Source of the DNA: Candidatus Rokuibacteriota bacterium
GTDB taxonomy: Bacteria; Methylomirabilota; Methylomirabilia; Rokubacteriales; CSP1-6
DNA: 64,000 bases
Assembly: GCA_003220535.1 (NCBI GenBank)
Contig: QHSU01000057.1
Span: forward strand, 231,397 to 295,396
Direction: 5' to 3'
This document shows positions 52,230 through 59,726 of this stretch, one piece after another (position 1 is the stretch's first letter; each line of letters begins with the position of its first letter). The translations under genes and the position numbers were made by a program. The notes below the pieces were generated by a model. That model was given only the letters and a program-made list of their open reading frames with translations, had not been told where the DNA came from and did no database searches.

Positions 52230-53758
52230 CTAGAGGGCGCGCACGGCGGCACGGAGCTCGTTCAGGTGGATGGCCTTGATGACGCTGAGCCCGGTGGGAT
52301 CGGTGTAAGTCGGGGCAACCTGGCCGGCCGCTTGATAGGCTTGGTTCAGGGCGGTCCGCAGCTCGGTCAAGTGAACGCCTCTGACCCAGGTGCCCCCAAC
52401 CGCGAGCGTGGGATCGGTCCAGGCAAAGGGCGCCAGCCCGCGTGCGACGCGAACGCTATCGATGGCCGCCCGAAGCTCCATGACGTGCACCACCTTGATG
52501 GGCGTGCTCTGTGCGGCGAGCGGATCGTCGGTGAACGTGAGGGTGGCCGAGAGCGTCACTGTGACGCTGGCCGTGGCGGTGTTGGCGGCGGCGTCGCGCG
52601 CGGTGACCGTCAGCACGTTGGTGCCGGGCTCGAGGACGATCCCGCTGGCCGTCCAGCTGGTCGTCCCGGTCGCCGTTCCGCTGCCGCCCCGATTGTTGGC
52701 CCACGTCACCTGAGTCACCCCGACGTTGTCGGCCGCGGTCCCGCCGAGTGTCAGGGAGGAGCTGCTCGTTGTGTAGGTCGGATTGGAGGTGGGCGAGGTA
52801 ATGGTCGCGGTGGGCGGCGTCAGATCGAGATTGCTGACGGTCACCGCGACGGCGGCCGACGTCGTGATGTTTCCGGCGGCGTCATAGGCGCGGGCGGTGA
52901 GACTGTGGGAGCCATTGCTCACGCTGGTGGTCGACCACGGGTAGGTGAAGGCGGGCGGGGCCAGGGCGGCGATGAGCTGGCCGTCCCGCGTCACTCGTAT
53001 CGATTACCACCACGCCCGACACCGTCTGCCCGGTGGTCGGTGAGGAGATGGTCACGGTCGGCGGCGTCGTGTCCTCAGCCGGCTCCGTTGGGGAAACCAC
53101 ACCCGCCGTCGCCGCCTCGAGGGCGTCGATGTCGGCGCCGATATCGGTGCCATCGGTGGCCGCGTTCTTGTATGGACTGGACGAGGCCAGGCGGTAGTTG
53201 CGCTGGCGAGATCGACGAAGCCCACAGCGGCGAGCGAGGGGGGGAAATAATTCTCCGGCGGGTAGATCAGCGCGCCGGCCAGGGGGTTGACCTCGATGCC
53301 GATGAACCGAAAGTGGTGAGCCTGCGCGGCCGTCTGGATGGCTCCACCCACGCCCGTCCCGACGACGAGCTTCGGCATGACGGCGGCATACGAGGGACTC
53401 ACTCGGTTCCTGGGGGCGGGAGGCTGCTGTCGGGGGCGCTGGTCCGGACCGTGATCCAGCCCAGTCCGGCCTTATTGGGCAGCGTGAACGGGCCGCGGAA
53501 GGTCGCCCCCGCCTGTAGCGTGATCACATCGCCCGGTTGCGCGGCATTGAGCGCGGCCTGGAGATCCCCTCCCGCCGGCACGATGATGGTCTGGCCCGAC
53601 GGTGGCACGAGCGTGGTGTCGAGAAATGCGCGCGGGAGCTCGGGAGGTTGCGCCTCGGAACTCGCGACCATCGCCGTAGGCAGGAGCAGCAGACCAATCG
53701 CGATTCCGCCAACAGGGAGAAGAACGAGCGCGCGGCGAACGCTCGCTCCCGAGTGCAT
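52230..53758 (-). pseudogene. Broken secreted beta-helix/Ig/HxxELR-repeat protein (copy B, decayed)
   Basis: Four minus-strand ORF pieces in different frames read as one damaged gene. Piece 1 (53399-53758): signal peptide (LPVGGIAIGLLLLPTAMVASS) and GGDLQAALNAAQPGDVITLQ, matching the beta-helix cap of 11374-12987. Piece 2: PKLVVGTGVGGAIQ...HHFRFIGIEV, then a jump across most of the helix to FPPSLAAVGFVDLAS. After a frame change comes an Ig-like stretch (TPPTVTISSPTTGQTVSG). Piece 4 (52230-52994): Ig-like DLTPPTATITSP repeats and three HxxELR repeats. Frame changes lie near 53400, 53205 and 53005. Confidence 0.8.
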
Positions 53759-53810
53759 CGAAGTTCCTCTCCGTGCGGAGTACCCGATGTTTCCCGGGGC
53801 CGCGAAGTGT

Positions 53811-53878
53811 GCCCTCCCTCGGTAGCGCGGCCGTCAGATGCGTGCGGCCCGTCTCACGACGGGGGTGTGCCCTTACCT
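53811..53878 (-). ncRNA. Degraded GEMM-I (c-di-GMP-I type) riboswitch, copy B
   Basis: Minus-strand RNA retains GGGCACACC, the GTCGTGAGAC stem with a GUGA tetraloop, and CUACCGAGG, but has lost about 20 nt including the GCAAAGCC and ACGGGCC core present in copy A (56311-56393). The receptor half is therefore broken. It likely no longer binds ligand, and it lies before a frameshifted gene. Confidence 0.65.
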
Positions 53879-53912
53879 GGGAGGGTCTTTTCCTCTGGAA
53901 GACTAAGGGATT

Positions 53913-53927
53913 GCACGGGGGGTGCCA
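53913..53927 (-). promoter_or_regulatory. Sigma-54 (RpoN) -24/-12 promoter, copy B
   Basis: Minus strand TGGCACCCCCCGTGC has GG and GC separated by exactly 10 nt, matching the TGGCAC-N5-TTGC consensus except G for the first T of the -12 block. The predicted start is about 12 nt downstream, giving a roughly 140-nt leader that contains the riboswitch remnant. An identical sequence occurs at 56426-56440. Confidence 0.85.
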
Positions 53928-54026
53928 AGGAACGATCACGACGGGTCAGGCGCATCAAGATCTGGAAATCGCAGGAGCTTGAGCGGCTGTGTGGGAATCC
54001 GATCGGCGTATCTATGCTGAACGGCT

Positions 54027-54047
54027 ACGTGACACAAAGTGTCACGT
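54027..54047. promoter_or_regulatory. Palindromic upstream activator-like site, copy B
   Basis: ACGTGACAC-N3-GTGTCACGT is a perfect 9-bp-arm inverted repeat about 100 bp upstream of the sigma-54 promoter, the right place for an enhancer-binding-protein site. A slightly imperfect homologue lies at 56532-56548. Confidence 0.6.
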
Positions 54048-54060
54048 TTCACAGTAATGT

Positions 54061-54238
54061 GCGCTTTCTGATATCTCTGCTTCGGGCGTCTTCCCGCAAG
54101 TCCCGGAGATGCTGAAGACGATCAACGCGATCGTCGAGCTCGACAAGGCGGCGAAGGCGGCCCCGAAGGCACCGTAGTGGGGACGTACGACGCCTTCGGC
54201 CGGTGGGAGCGTCGCGGCAGTGATCGCAGCGGTCGCCT
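54061..54238 (+). other. Short coding-like relic and spacer
   Basis: An open plus-strand frame ends at TAG 54177 with PEMLKTINAIVELDKAAKAA. This looks like the C-terminal tail of an unidentified protein, not part of the flanking genes. The rest to 54238 shows no feature. Confidence 0.3.
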
Positions 54239-55975
54239 CTATTCTTGCCAGCTGAAGGACAGCGTCAACCCGAAGGGAGCTGCCGGCGCCGCGGCCGGGC
54301 TGCAGACGCCCGAGATCGTGCAGGCTTGCCGGGCGTTCAGCGTATCGACGTTCACGCCGATGTCCGTCCCATCCGTCGCGAGGTTGCGATAGATCGACGT
54401 GGCAGCGAGATGGTAGTCCCCCGCCGCGAAGTTCACGAACCCCACAGCCAAGACCGTGACAGGGAAGAAGTTGTTGGCGGGATAGCTCAGGGAGCTTCCT
54501 CCGATCATCAGGTTGCGCGTGAACGGCGCCGCGGCGAAGCGCCCGTTCAGGGTTGGCGTGCCCTCGCCGAAGGACCCGGACACGAGTCCGAAGCTGCCGC
54601 GCTGGAAGATATTATTCTGGAACGTATTCGCCCCAGGCTCGAAGACCTGGTTCGTACTATCCTGCGCGTTGATGGGCGCCATGTTGGAGAACACGGTGTT
54701 GTGGTTGAAGACCATCTCTTGGGCGCTGTTGGGTTCGGGTGAGCCCGGGGAGTAGCTCGCGAAGGTCCAGGCGTTGCCGAGCCCACCCCAGGTCACCGAG
54801 TTGATGTCGTCGAAGAGGTTATTCTCAAAGAGGCCCCGCGCCATGTTGGACGAGGCGTTCGGGTCGTCATGCACGAGGAACTGGATGCCCGTTCCGCCGC
54901 TCTTGACGATGTTGTTCCGAAAGGTGATGTCTTGGACCCGCGATCCCGGATCAGTGCCGTTCTGGTTTCGGACGTTCAAGCGGATCAGTTGGCCCCCGTC
55001 CCCATTCGCGGGCACCCACGCGGTCTCGAAGCGGTTCCCCTCGATCAAGACGCGGGCCATGTTCTTCAGCTCGAAAGTTGTTTTCGCGACGACGCTCGTG
55101 CCGCGCCACCGGGCGGCATCCTTCGGGACGTAGTTATTGCGGAAGTCCAGGTCGGCCGGCCGGAGCGCGGCAGCGCTGGCGTCCGAGCCGCCGAACAGCA
55201 CATTGATCGCCGCCGCCTGGATGAAGTTATTGACGATCTTGAAGGGGCCCGATCCATTCCACGCGATCACGCCCTTGGACTCCCCGTCATCCCCCGAGAG
55301 GATTTGGTTCGGAGCGGCTTTCATGTCGTCCACGTAGGAGTCCAGCAGCGCGATCTTCGCACCATTCATCTGCACGCCGAACTTGAGCCCCGCCGAGAGC
55401 GCGGTCGAGAACGAATGCAGATACACACGGTCGAGCACGATGTTCGTCGCCAGCTGGCCGACGGTCGTCTCGGCGCCGCTGCCGATTCGGATCAGGGTGG
55501 CGTGCGGGGAGCCATTCGAGATGGTCACTTCGAGGCCGACGAGCCGCCACTGGCGGGCGCCGGCCAGGATGTCGATGATTGGGGTAAAACTCGCTCCCGT
55601 CCCCGGCCCCTGGATCTTCGGCATGTTCGTGGCGTTCGCAGGCCCGACGCGTGTCCCGGCGGCTGGCAGGGACGCAAGGGCGCTGCTCCGGATGATGATC
55701 CAGCCCGTCCCAGCCGCCCGCGCGGGGATCGTGAGAGCCCCGGTGAACGCGCTGCCCGCCTGGACGACGATCTCGTGGTTCAGGTTCGGGTTCGCCACGG
55801 CCGCGGCGTTGATCGCCGTTTGGATGCTGCCCCCCGCATTGACGGGGAAGGTCGATCCGGTAACCGCTGGAAGCGTGGTGTCGAAAGTGGTCGGAGGTGT
55901 TTGTGCCGAAGCGGGGGCGTGGACCCAGAGAAGCAGTCCGACGGTGACGGCGAACAGCCGGAACGCCGTCCTCAT
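54239..55975 (-). CDS. Secreted right-handed parallel beta-helix protein (copy A paralogue, intact)
   Basis: 578 residues from ATG 55975; the 737-residue ORF-track entry reads through unrelated upstream sequence. Signal peptide about residues 1-25 (VTVGLLLWVHAPASAQ). N-terminal cap GGSIQTAINAAAVANPN, then beta-helix coils (IVLDRVYLHSF, IALLDSYVDDMKAAP, FKIVNNFIQAAAINVLFGG, IEGNRFETAW, ITFRNNIVKSGGTGIQF). The closing segment is GDYHLAATSIYRNLATDGTDIGVNVDTL. It parallels 11374-12987, with lower identity. A translationally coupled short ORF precedes it. Probable lyase/epimerase-like glycan-processing or binding role; no active site assigned. Confidence 0.85.
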   Translation of the reverse strand: MRTAFRLFAVTVGLLLWVHAPASAQTPPTTFDTTLPAVTGSTFPVNAGGSIQTAINAAAVANPNLNHEIVVQAGSAFTGALTIPARAAGTGWIIIRSSALASLPAAGTRVGPANATNMPKIQGPGTGASFTPIIDILAGARQWRLVGLEVTISNGSPHATLIRIGSGAETTVGQLATNIVLDRVYLHSFSTALSAGLKFGVQMNGAKIALLDSYVDDMKAAPNQILSGDDGESKGVIAWNGSGPFKIVNNFIQAAAINVLFGGSDASAAALRPADLDFRNNYVPKDAARWRGTSVVAKTTFELKNMARVLIEGNRFETAWVPANGDGGQLIRLNVRNQNGTDPGSRVQDITFRNNIVKSGGTGIQFLVHDDPNASSNMARGLFENNLFDDINSVTWGGLGNAWTFASYSPGSPEPNSAQEMVFNHNTVFSNMAPINAQDSTNQVFEPGANTFQNNIFQRGSFGLVSGSFGEGTPTLNGRFAAAPFTRNLMIGGSSLSYPANNFFPVTVLAVGFVNFAAGDYHLAATSIYRNLATDGTDIGVNVDTLNARQACTISGVCSPAAAPAAPFGLTLSFSWQE

Positions 55976-56262
55976 CAGCCGCTCGCTTGCGCGGGCGGGC
56001 GCGGCGTCGATGCGCCGGCCGCAGACAGGATCTCGATGCCGTTGAACCGGAAATGATGGGCCCCTGAGGCGGTCTGGATTGCCGATCCCACGCTTGGGCC
56101 GGCGACGAGCTTCGGCATGACGGCGGCGTACGAGAGGGTTGCGCGCGTACCCGGCGAGGGGAGGCTGCTGTCGGGGGCGCTGGTGCGGACGGTGATCCGG
56201 CGCCCGCCAACGGGGAGAAGAACGAGCGCGTGACGTACGCTCGAACCCGCTCCTGAAAACAT
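55975..56262 (-). pseudogene. 95-residue truncated beta-helix ORF coupled to the downstream gene
   Basis: From ATG 56262 after GAAGGGAG, a 95-residue frame fuses a signal-peptide start (RHALVLLPVGG) directly to WITVRTSAPDSSLPSPG-like sequence (RITVRTSAPDSSL), then PKLVAGPSVGSAIQ...HHFRFNGIEI, and ends. Relative to 11374-12987 it lacks the beta-helix cap strands and the whole body. Its TGA overlaps the ATG of the 578-residue gene, and that gene has only a weak ribosome site, so translation is probably coupled. Confidence 0.75.
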
Positions 56263-56310
56263 CCTGGTCTCCCTTCGCGGAAGACCCGGTGTTCCCGGGG
56301 ACGAGCGCGC

Positions 56311-56393
56311 CCTCCTTCGGTAGCCCGGCCGTCAGGCGCCTTGCCTGGCCCGTGGCTTTGCAGCCCCGTCTCACGACGGGTGTGCCCTTATCG
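56311..56393 (-). ncRNA. GEMM-I riboswitch (c-di-GMP-I type)
   Basis: Minus-strand RNA reads AAGGGCACACC, CGUC-GUGA-GACG stem with a GNRA tetraloop, GGGGCUGCAAAGCCACGG, then a variable stem AGGC...GCCU and GGCCGGGCUACCGAAGG. These are the conserved blocks of RF01051 (GGGCAAACC, GACGCAAAGCC, CGGGUUACCGA). The base in the position of Vc2 G20 reads G, which favours c-di-GMP over cGAMP. A CCCGG/CCGGG hairpin and then the ribosome site follow, so control of initiation or termination is possible. Confidence 0.82.
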
Positions 56394-56425
56394 GGAGGGT
56401 CTTCCCTCTGAAAGACCAAGGATTT

Positions 56426-56440
56426 GCACGGGGGGTGCCA
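56426..56440 (-). promoter_or_regulatory. Sigma-54 (RpoN) -24/-12 promoter, copy A
   Basis: Identical core TGGCACCCCCCGTGC with GG-N10-GC spacing. The riboswitch begins about 25 nt downstream of the predicted start site, so promoter and riboswitch act in series on the same transcript. Confidence 0.87.
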
Positions 56441-56531
56441 AGGAGCGATCACGACATGTCAGGCGCACCAAGATCTGGAAATCGCAGGGGCTTGAGCGGC
56501 TGCGTGGAATCCGATCGGCATATCGGGGCGA

Positions 56532-56548
56532 GTAACACGCAGTGTCAC
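56532..56548. promoter_or_regulatory. Palindromic upstream activator-like site, copy A
   Basis: GTAACAC-N3-GTGTCAC, an inverted repeat with one mismatch, about 92 bp upstream of the -24 element. It is conserved between the two control regions while much of the surrounding sequence has drifted. Confidence 0.55.
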
Positions 56549-56733
56549 ATTCGACCTCCATATGTGCTTTCTGGCACCTCTAGTTCGCGATGGGTCGCCA
56601 GCGTTGCCGAGTCCCTTGATCTGAGCCCCGACTTCGTTTCTTCCCGGGCGGTTGTGAACTTGACTCCGACGTCGGCGCCGTCGAGTTCGAAGTGGCCCCC
56701 GACGACGCCGACGTTGTCAGCCCGGTTTCCCTT

Positions 56734-56982
56734 CTACGGCGCGATTGGCGTGTTCATATCGGTCTGGACCTCCGTCTGCGCGAGGGCACGGGTGTAGACC
56801 CGCATCTCGTCGATTCGCCCGCCGAAGAAGTCGTAATTCGCGGATCCCATGGTCCACGCGCCGGCGGAGAGTTCCAATGACGGCACCGAGCGAACCGACT
56901 TGCGGTGTGCCGCTGGGGGCTCCGTCGACAAGGACGCGAAGGGTCGAGCCGTCCGAAACGATGGCCACATGGTGCCACGCCG
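56734..56982 (-). pseudogene. LamG/concanavalin-like domain relic
   Basis: Minus-strand WHHVAIVSDGSTLRVLVDG and GSLGAVIG in one frame, then GSANYDFFGGRIDEMRVYTR and ALAQTEVQTDMN in another, are the end of a LamG jellyroll. The frame change lies near 56865. The rest of the gene is missing; upstream sequence switches directly to the LuxR relic on the opposite strand. Confidence 0.7.
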
Positions 56983-56989
56983 GCCGCCG

Positions 56990-57284
56990 CAGCGCCCACG
57001 AAGTGCTCAGAGGCATGATGTACCTGAGCCCCCGCGTCTCGCGCACGCTGGTCCAGGCGTACCTGGCGAAGTCGGAGCTTCCGCCCGACCCGCTGACGCC
57101 GCGCGAGCGCGAAGTCCTGTAGCTCGTCGCGGAAGGCAAGACCACGAAGGAGGTCGCCGAGGCCCTGGGGATCAGCGTTAAGACCGCCGAGTCCCACCGG
57201 GCGCACATCTTGAGGAAGCTCGACACGCCGAACATCGCGGGCATCGTCCGGTACGCGATCCGCCGGGGCCTGGTCAAGATCTGA
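56990..57284 (+). pseudogene. NarL/LuxR-type regulator C-terminal relic with in-frame stop
   Basis: Plus strand: GMMYLSPRVSRTLVQAYLA then LTPREREVL, TAG at 57119-57121, then LVAEGKTTKEVAEALGISVKTAESHR, the complete HTH (landmark VKTAESHR), to a TGA near 57284. The codon replaced by TAG normally is Gln or another residue of the first HTH helix. The receiver domain is absent. Dead or a truncated DNA-binding fragment. Confidence 0.75.
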
Positions 57285-57290
57285 GACTGC

Positions 57291-57767
57291 GAGACGGCGC
57301 GCACGATCGTCACCGACCAGCCGGTACCCGTCATCCTCCTCACCGGCTATGCCGGCGCCGAGCTCGTCCGCCGCGCGCGGGCGGCGGGTGTCGTCGCGTA
57401 CCTCACGTCCGTGGACCGGAAGCCGCTCATCTCGGCCATCGAAATCGCGCTGGAACGCTTCGGAGAGTTCCGGATCCTCCGGAGGGAAGGGAGCGACCCG
57501 AGCGAAGCGCCGGTGACCCGGCAACTCGTAGAACACGCCAAGAAGGTGCTGATCGCGCGGCTCGGGCTCTCCGAGGCCGAGGCCTTCCGGCACATCCTTG
57601 AGCGCAAGCTGGACACGCGTCGGAGCCTTCGTGACACCGCCCGGACAATCCTCGGGGCGGAGGGGGTGCTGGCCCGGCCCGACTTCGCCCGCTCCCTCGA
57701 GCTGATCTTTCACGCCGTTCGTGGCGACCTGAGGCCGCGTCGGCGCGCCGCCCTGAGCCGGCGATGA
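57291..57767 (+). pseudogene. AmiR/NasT-type ANTAR regulator relic, N-terminally truncated
   Basis: Reading frame open from 57285 but with no start codon until GTG 57411. It encodes the last part of a receiver (PVPVILLTGYAGAELVRRAR) and an ANTAR RNA-binding domain (LVEHAKKVLIARLGLSEAEAF...MDTRRSLRD-like KLDTRRSLRDTAR). The beginning of the receiver, including the phospho-acceptor, is missing. It joins the LuxR relic directly. An expressed 118-residue ANTAR protein from GTG 57411 cannot be excluded. Confidence 0.7.
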
Positions 57768-57961
57768 CGGAGTCGATCCCTGCATTCGTCTTGCGGATGC
57801 TCAGCGTGACGGAGGGGCTGAAGCACAACCCCGGGCGGATGCTCCTGATCGTCCGCCGACCGTACGCCCAGCTCAAGGTGCCCGTGAGCACGAGCACTCA
57901 TCGTTCCTGGGCCTGCGGCGAATTTCTGGAAATTGTGCTGGTTCTTCGGGGGATTTCCTGA
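57764..57961 (+). pseudogene. Truncated ORF interrupted by the right flanking repeat
   Basis: ATGA overlap with the ANTAR frame starts MTESIPAFVLRMLSVTEG. The gene-like sequence runs to PYAQLK, where the 57873 direct repeat begins and the frame becomes repeat-derived. It looks like the 5-prime end of a gene that was cut by the repeat. The product is unrecognised. Confidence 0.45.
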
Positions 57962-58165
57962 CGACTTATTGGGGATTCCCCGAGTGGAGCGCCACCGGCG
58001 CGGATTCTACTGTAGCAGTGCCGTGAGGCAAGCGGGGGCGATGAGTCCGTAGCAGGGCCGGTTTCGGCCCGGAGGGCTCGGCAATGATGACGACGGTGAG
58101 GTGGGCGGGTGCTGCAGTCGCAACGGCGGCGCTGGTGCTCGGGCCTGGGCGTCCTCTGGCCGCCC
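57873..58165. repeat. Right copy of long direct repeat flanking the EPS locus
   Basis: Direct-orientation copy of 1645-1964, lacking one 24-bp unit. The leader hairpin is more regular here: GGGCCG-GUUU-CGGCCC inside a GAGUCC/GGGCUC outer stem, which overlaps the GGAGGG ribosome site of the export gene. Here the shared signal-peptide code continues into an intact gene. Confidence 0.9.
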
Positions 58166-58662
58166 CTCCGGTCCCACCAAGCGGGTACACGATCGGCCCC
58201 GAGGACCTCCTCGACGTCACGGTGTGGAACAACACGGGGATCAGCCGGACGGTGCCCGTCCGGCCCGACGGCAAGATCTCGCTGCCGCTGCTCGACGACG
58301 TGCAGGCCGCCGGCCTCACCCCCAAGCAGCTCAAGGATGACCTGACCAGAAGGTTGGCCAAGTACATCTCCGCACCCGAGGTGTCGGTCATCATCCGCGA
58401 GATCCACAGCCTCCGGGTTGCGGTGCTCGGTGAGGTGAACAAGCCCGGCCGCTACGACCTCAAGAGCCGCGCCTCCGTCCTCGATGCCATCGCCCTCGCC
58501 GGGGGGTTCAACCCCTTCGCCCGTCGGTCGAAGATGGTGATCGTCCGGGTGGAGGGCTCGACCGTCACGCGCATCCCCTGCGACTACAACAAGGTCGTCT
58601 CCGCCGACGGCCAGCAGGAGAGCTTCTTCCTCCGACCCGGCGACACCCTGATCGTGCCCTGA
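58084..58662 (+). CDS. Polysaccharide export protein, Wza/EpsE type (copy 2)
   Basis: 192 residues. ATG 58084 or 58087, after GGAGGG. Signal peptide about residues 1-27 (AALVLGPGRPLAA), no lipobox cysteine. Poly_export domain YTIGPEDLLDVTVWNN and VRPDGKISLPLLDDVQ; SLBB-like VLGEVNKPGRYDLKS. It resembles the 207-residue copy 1 (2717). Its signal peptide, not that of copy 1, is the one duplicated in the left repeat. Confidence 0.92.
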   Translation: MMTTVRWAGAAVATAALVLGPGRPLAAPPVPPSGYTIGPEDLLDVTVWNNTGISRTVPVRPDGKISLPLLDDVQAAGLTPKQLKDDLTRRLAKYISAPEVSVIIREIHSLRVAVLGEVNKPGRYDLKSRASVLDAIALAGGFNPFARRSKMVIVRVEGSTVTRIPCDYNKVVSADGQQESFFLRPGDTLIVP

Positions 58663-58663
58663 C

Positions 58664-59719
58664 ATGGCGATGGCCCAGCGAGAGCACGGCGAGACCATCG
58701 TGGCCGGCCCAGGGCACGATGGCGGCTTCACGGTCACGTGGGCGCTCGCCGTCTTGCGACGGCACGCCCGGCTGGCGACCGTGGTCTTCAGCGTGGTGCT
58801 CGCGGGCGCCGCGACCTCCGCGATGTCGCTCCCCGACATCTATCGCTCGACGGCCACGGTGCTGGTCGAGCACCCCGGGACCACGGAGGGAGTCGGGAAA
58901 TCGCTGATCGCCGGTGAGCTCGAGACCCGGCTGCAGACGATCGGGCAGGAGGTGTTGAGCCAAGCCCGGCTCACGGCCCTCATGGACCGGTTCGATCTCT
59001 ATCCGGAGCTCAGGGCGCACGGAGCACACGCCGCCGCCGTCGAGCGCCTGCGACGCGATATCCAGGTGAAGCTGACGAAGGCAGAGCCGGGGGCGGGCCG
59101 GCCGACCACCGTCGCCTTCAGCATCATGTTTCGCTGGCGGCATCCCGAAACGGTCGCGCGCGTCGCCAACGCTCTGGCGGCCTTCTACGTCGAGGAGAAC
59201 GGTAAGATCCGCGAGCGCCAGGCGAGCGCCGCCCGGCTCACCCGCCTGACCCAAGAGCTGGCCCAGATGCAGGAGGTCTACACCTCCCAGTACCCGGACG
59301 TCATTCGGCTCAAAGCGGAGATCGCCGCGCTCGAGCGCCTGCCCAGGGCGACCGCTGCGGTGGGGGAAGAATTCCGCATCCTGGATCCCGCAAGCCCCGC
59401 TCGGAGCCCGGCCGCGCCGAAGCGCTTCGGATTCGTCCTGCTCGGGATCGGTCTCGGCCTCGGCGCGGCGGTGGCGGCGGTGCTCCTCGCCGATCAGTTC
59501 GACGGATCGTTCCACACGCTCGAGGAGCTCCGGGCGTTCACGAACGTGCCCGTCCTGGCGAGCATTCCCCGCATCGGCGTCGCCCGCCCGAACCGGCAGC
59601 CGCGCTGGCTGACTGCGGCGCCGATCGCAGTCGGCCTGGTGCTGGTGGTGCTCGTCTCCTACCATCTCGCGAGCGGCAACGACCAGCTGGCCTTTCTCTT
59701 CTCGCGAACCACGCCGTGA
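58664..59719 (+). CDS. Wzz-type chain-length determinant with shortened coiled coil (copy 2)
   Basis: 351 residues against 510 in copy 1. Helix near 37-55 and IYRSTATVLVEHPG, then ENGKIRERQASAARLTRL. About 150 residues of coiled coil are gone between here and QMQEVYTSQYPDVIRLKAEI. The second and third hydrophobic segments (FVLLGIGLGLGAAVAAVLLA, APIAVGLVLVVLVSYHLASG) are kept. Wzz coiled-coil length influences modal chain length, so a different polymer length is possible. No kinase or ATPase follows; it ends 7 nt from the convergent UbiD gene. Confidence 0.9.
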   Translation: MAMAQREHGETIVAGPGHDGGFTVTWALAVLRRHARLATVVFSVVLAGAATSAMSLPDIYRSTATVLVEHPGTTEGVGKSLIAGELETRLQTIGQEVLSQARLTALMDRFDLYPELRAHGAHAAAVERLRRDIQVKLTKAEPGAGRPTTVAFSIMFRWRHPETVARVANALAAFYVEENGKIRERQASAARLTRLTQELAQMQEVYTSQYPDVIRLKAEIAALERLPRATAAVGEEFRILDPASPARSPAAPKRFGFVLLGIGLGLGAAVAAVLLADQFDGSFHTLEELRAFTNVPVLASIPRIGVARPNRQPRWLTAAPIAVGLVLVVLVSYHLASGNDQLAFLFSRTTP

Positions 59720-59726
59720 GCGGCCG

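Larger units (their letters stand above)
53759..54060 (-). repeat. Duplicated control region, copy B (upstream of 53758)
   Basis: This region aligns by eye along its whole length with 56263-56570. Shared blocks include the riboswitch region, TTGCACGGGGGGTGCCAAGG, CAAGATCTGGAAATCGCAGG, TTGAGCGGCTG and the GTGTCAC palindrome. It serves as the gene-free regulatory stretch for the broken copy-B gene. Confidence 0.85.
56263..56570 (-). repeat. Duplicated control region, copy A (upstream of 56262)
   Basis: Homologous to 53759-54060 across its length. It carries the intact riboswitch, the identical sigma-54 core and the palindrome. No gene lies in it. From about 56571 to 56733 no feature was recognised. 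Confidence 0.85.

Noticed and set aside
52230-53758. Frame changes as simple sequencing errors
   Set aside because: One or two could be errors, but the gene also lacks most of the beta-helix body and part of an Ig domain, which base errors cannot explain.
52266-53825. 519-residue plus-strand ORF over the broken beta-helix gene
   Set aside because: It is antisense to homologous beta-helix and Ig-like sequence; its long open frame is explained by high GC.
1645-58165. Insertion-sequence or integrase origin for the flanking repeats
   Set aside because: No transposase, integrase, terminal inverted repeats or tRNA target was seen near either copy; simple duplication or recombination fits better.
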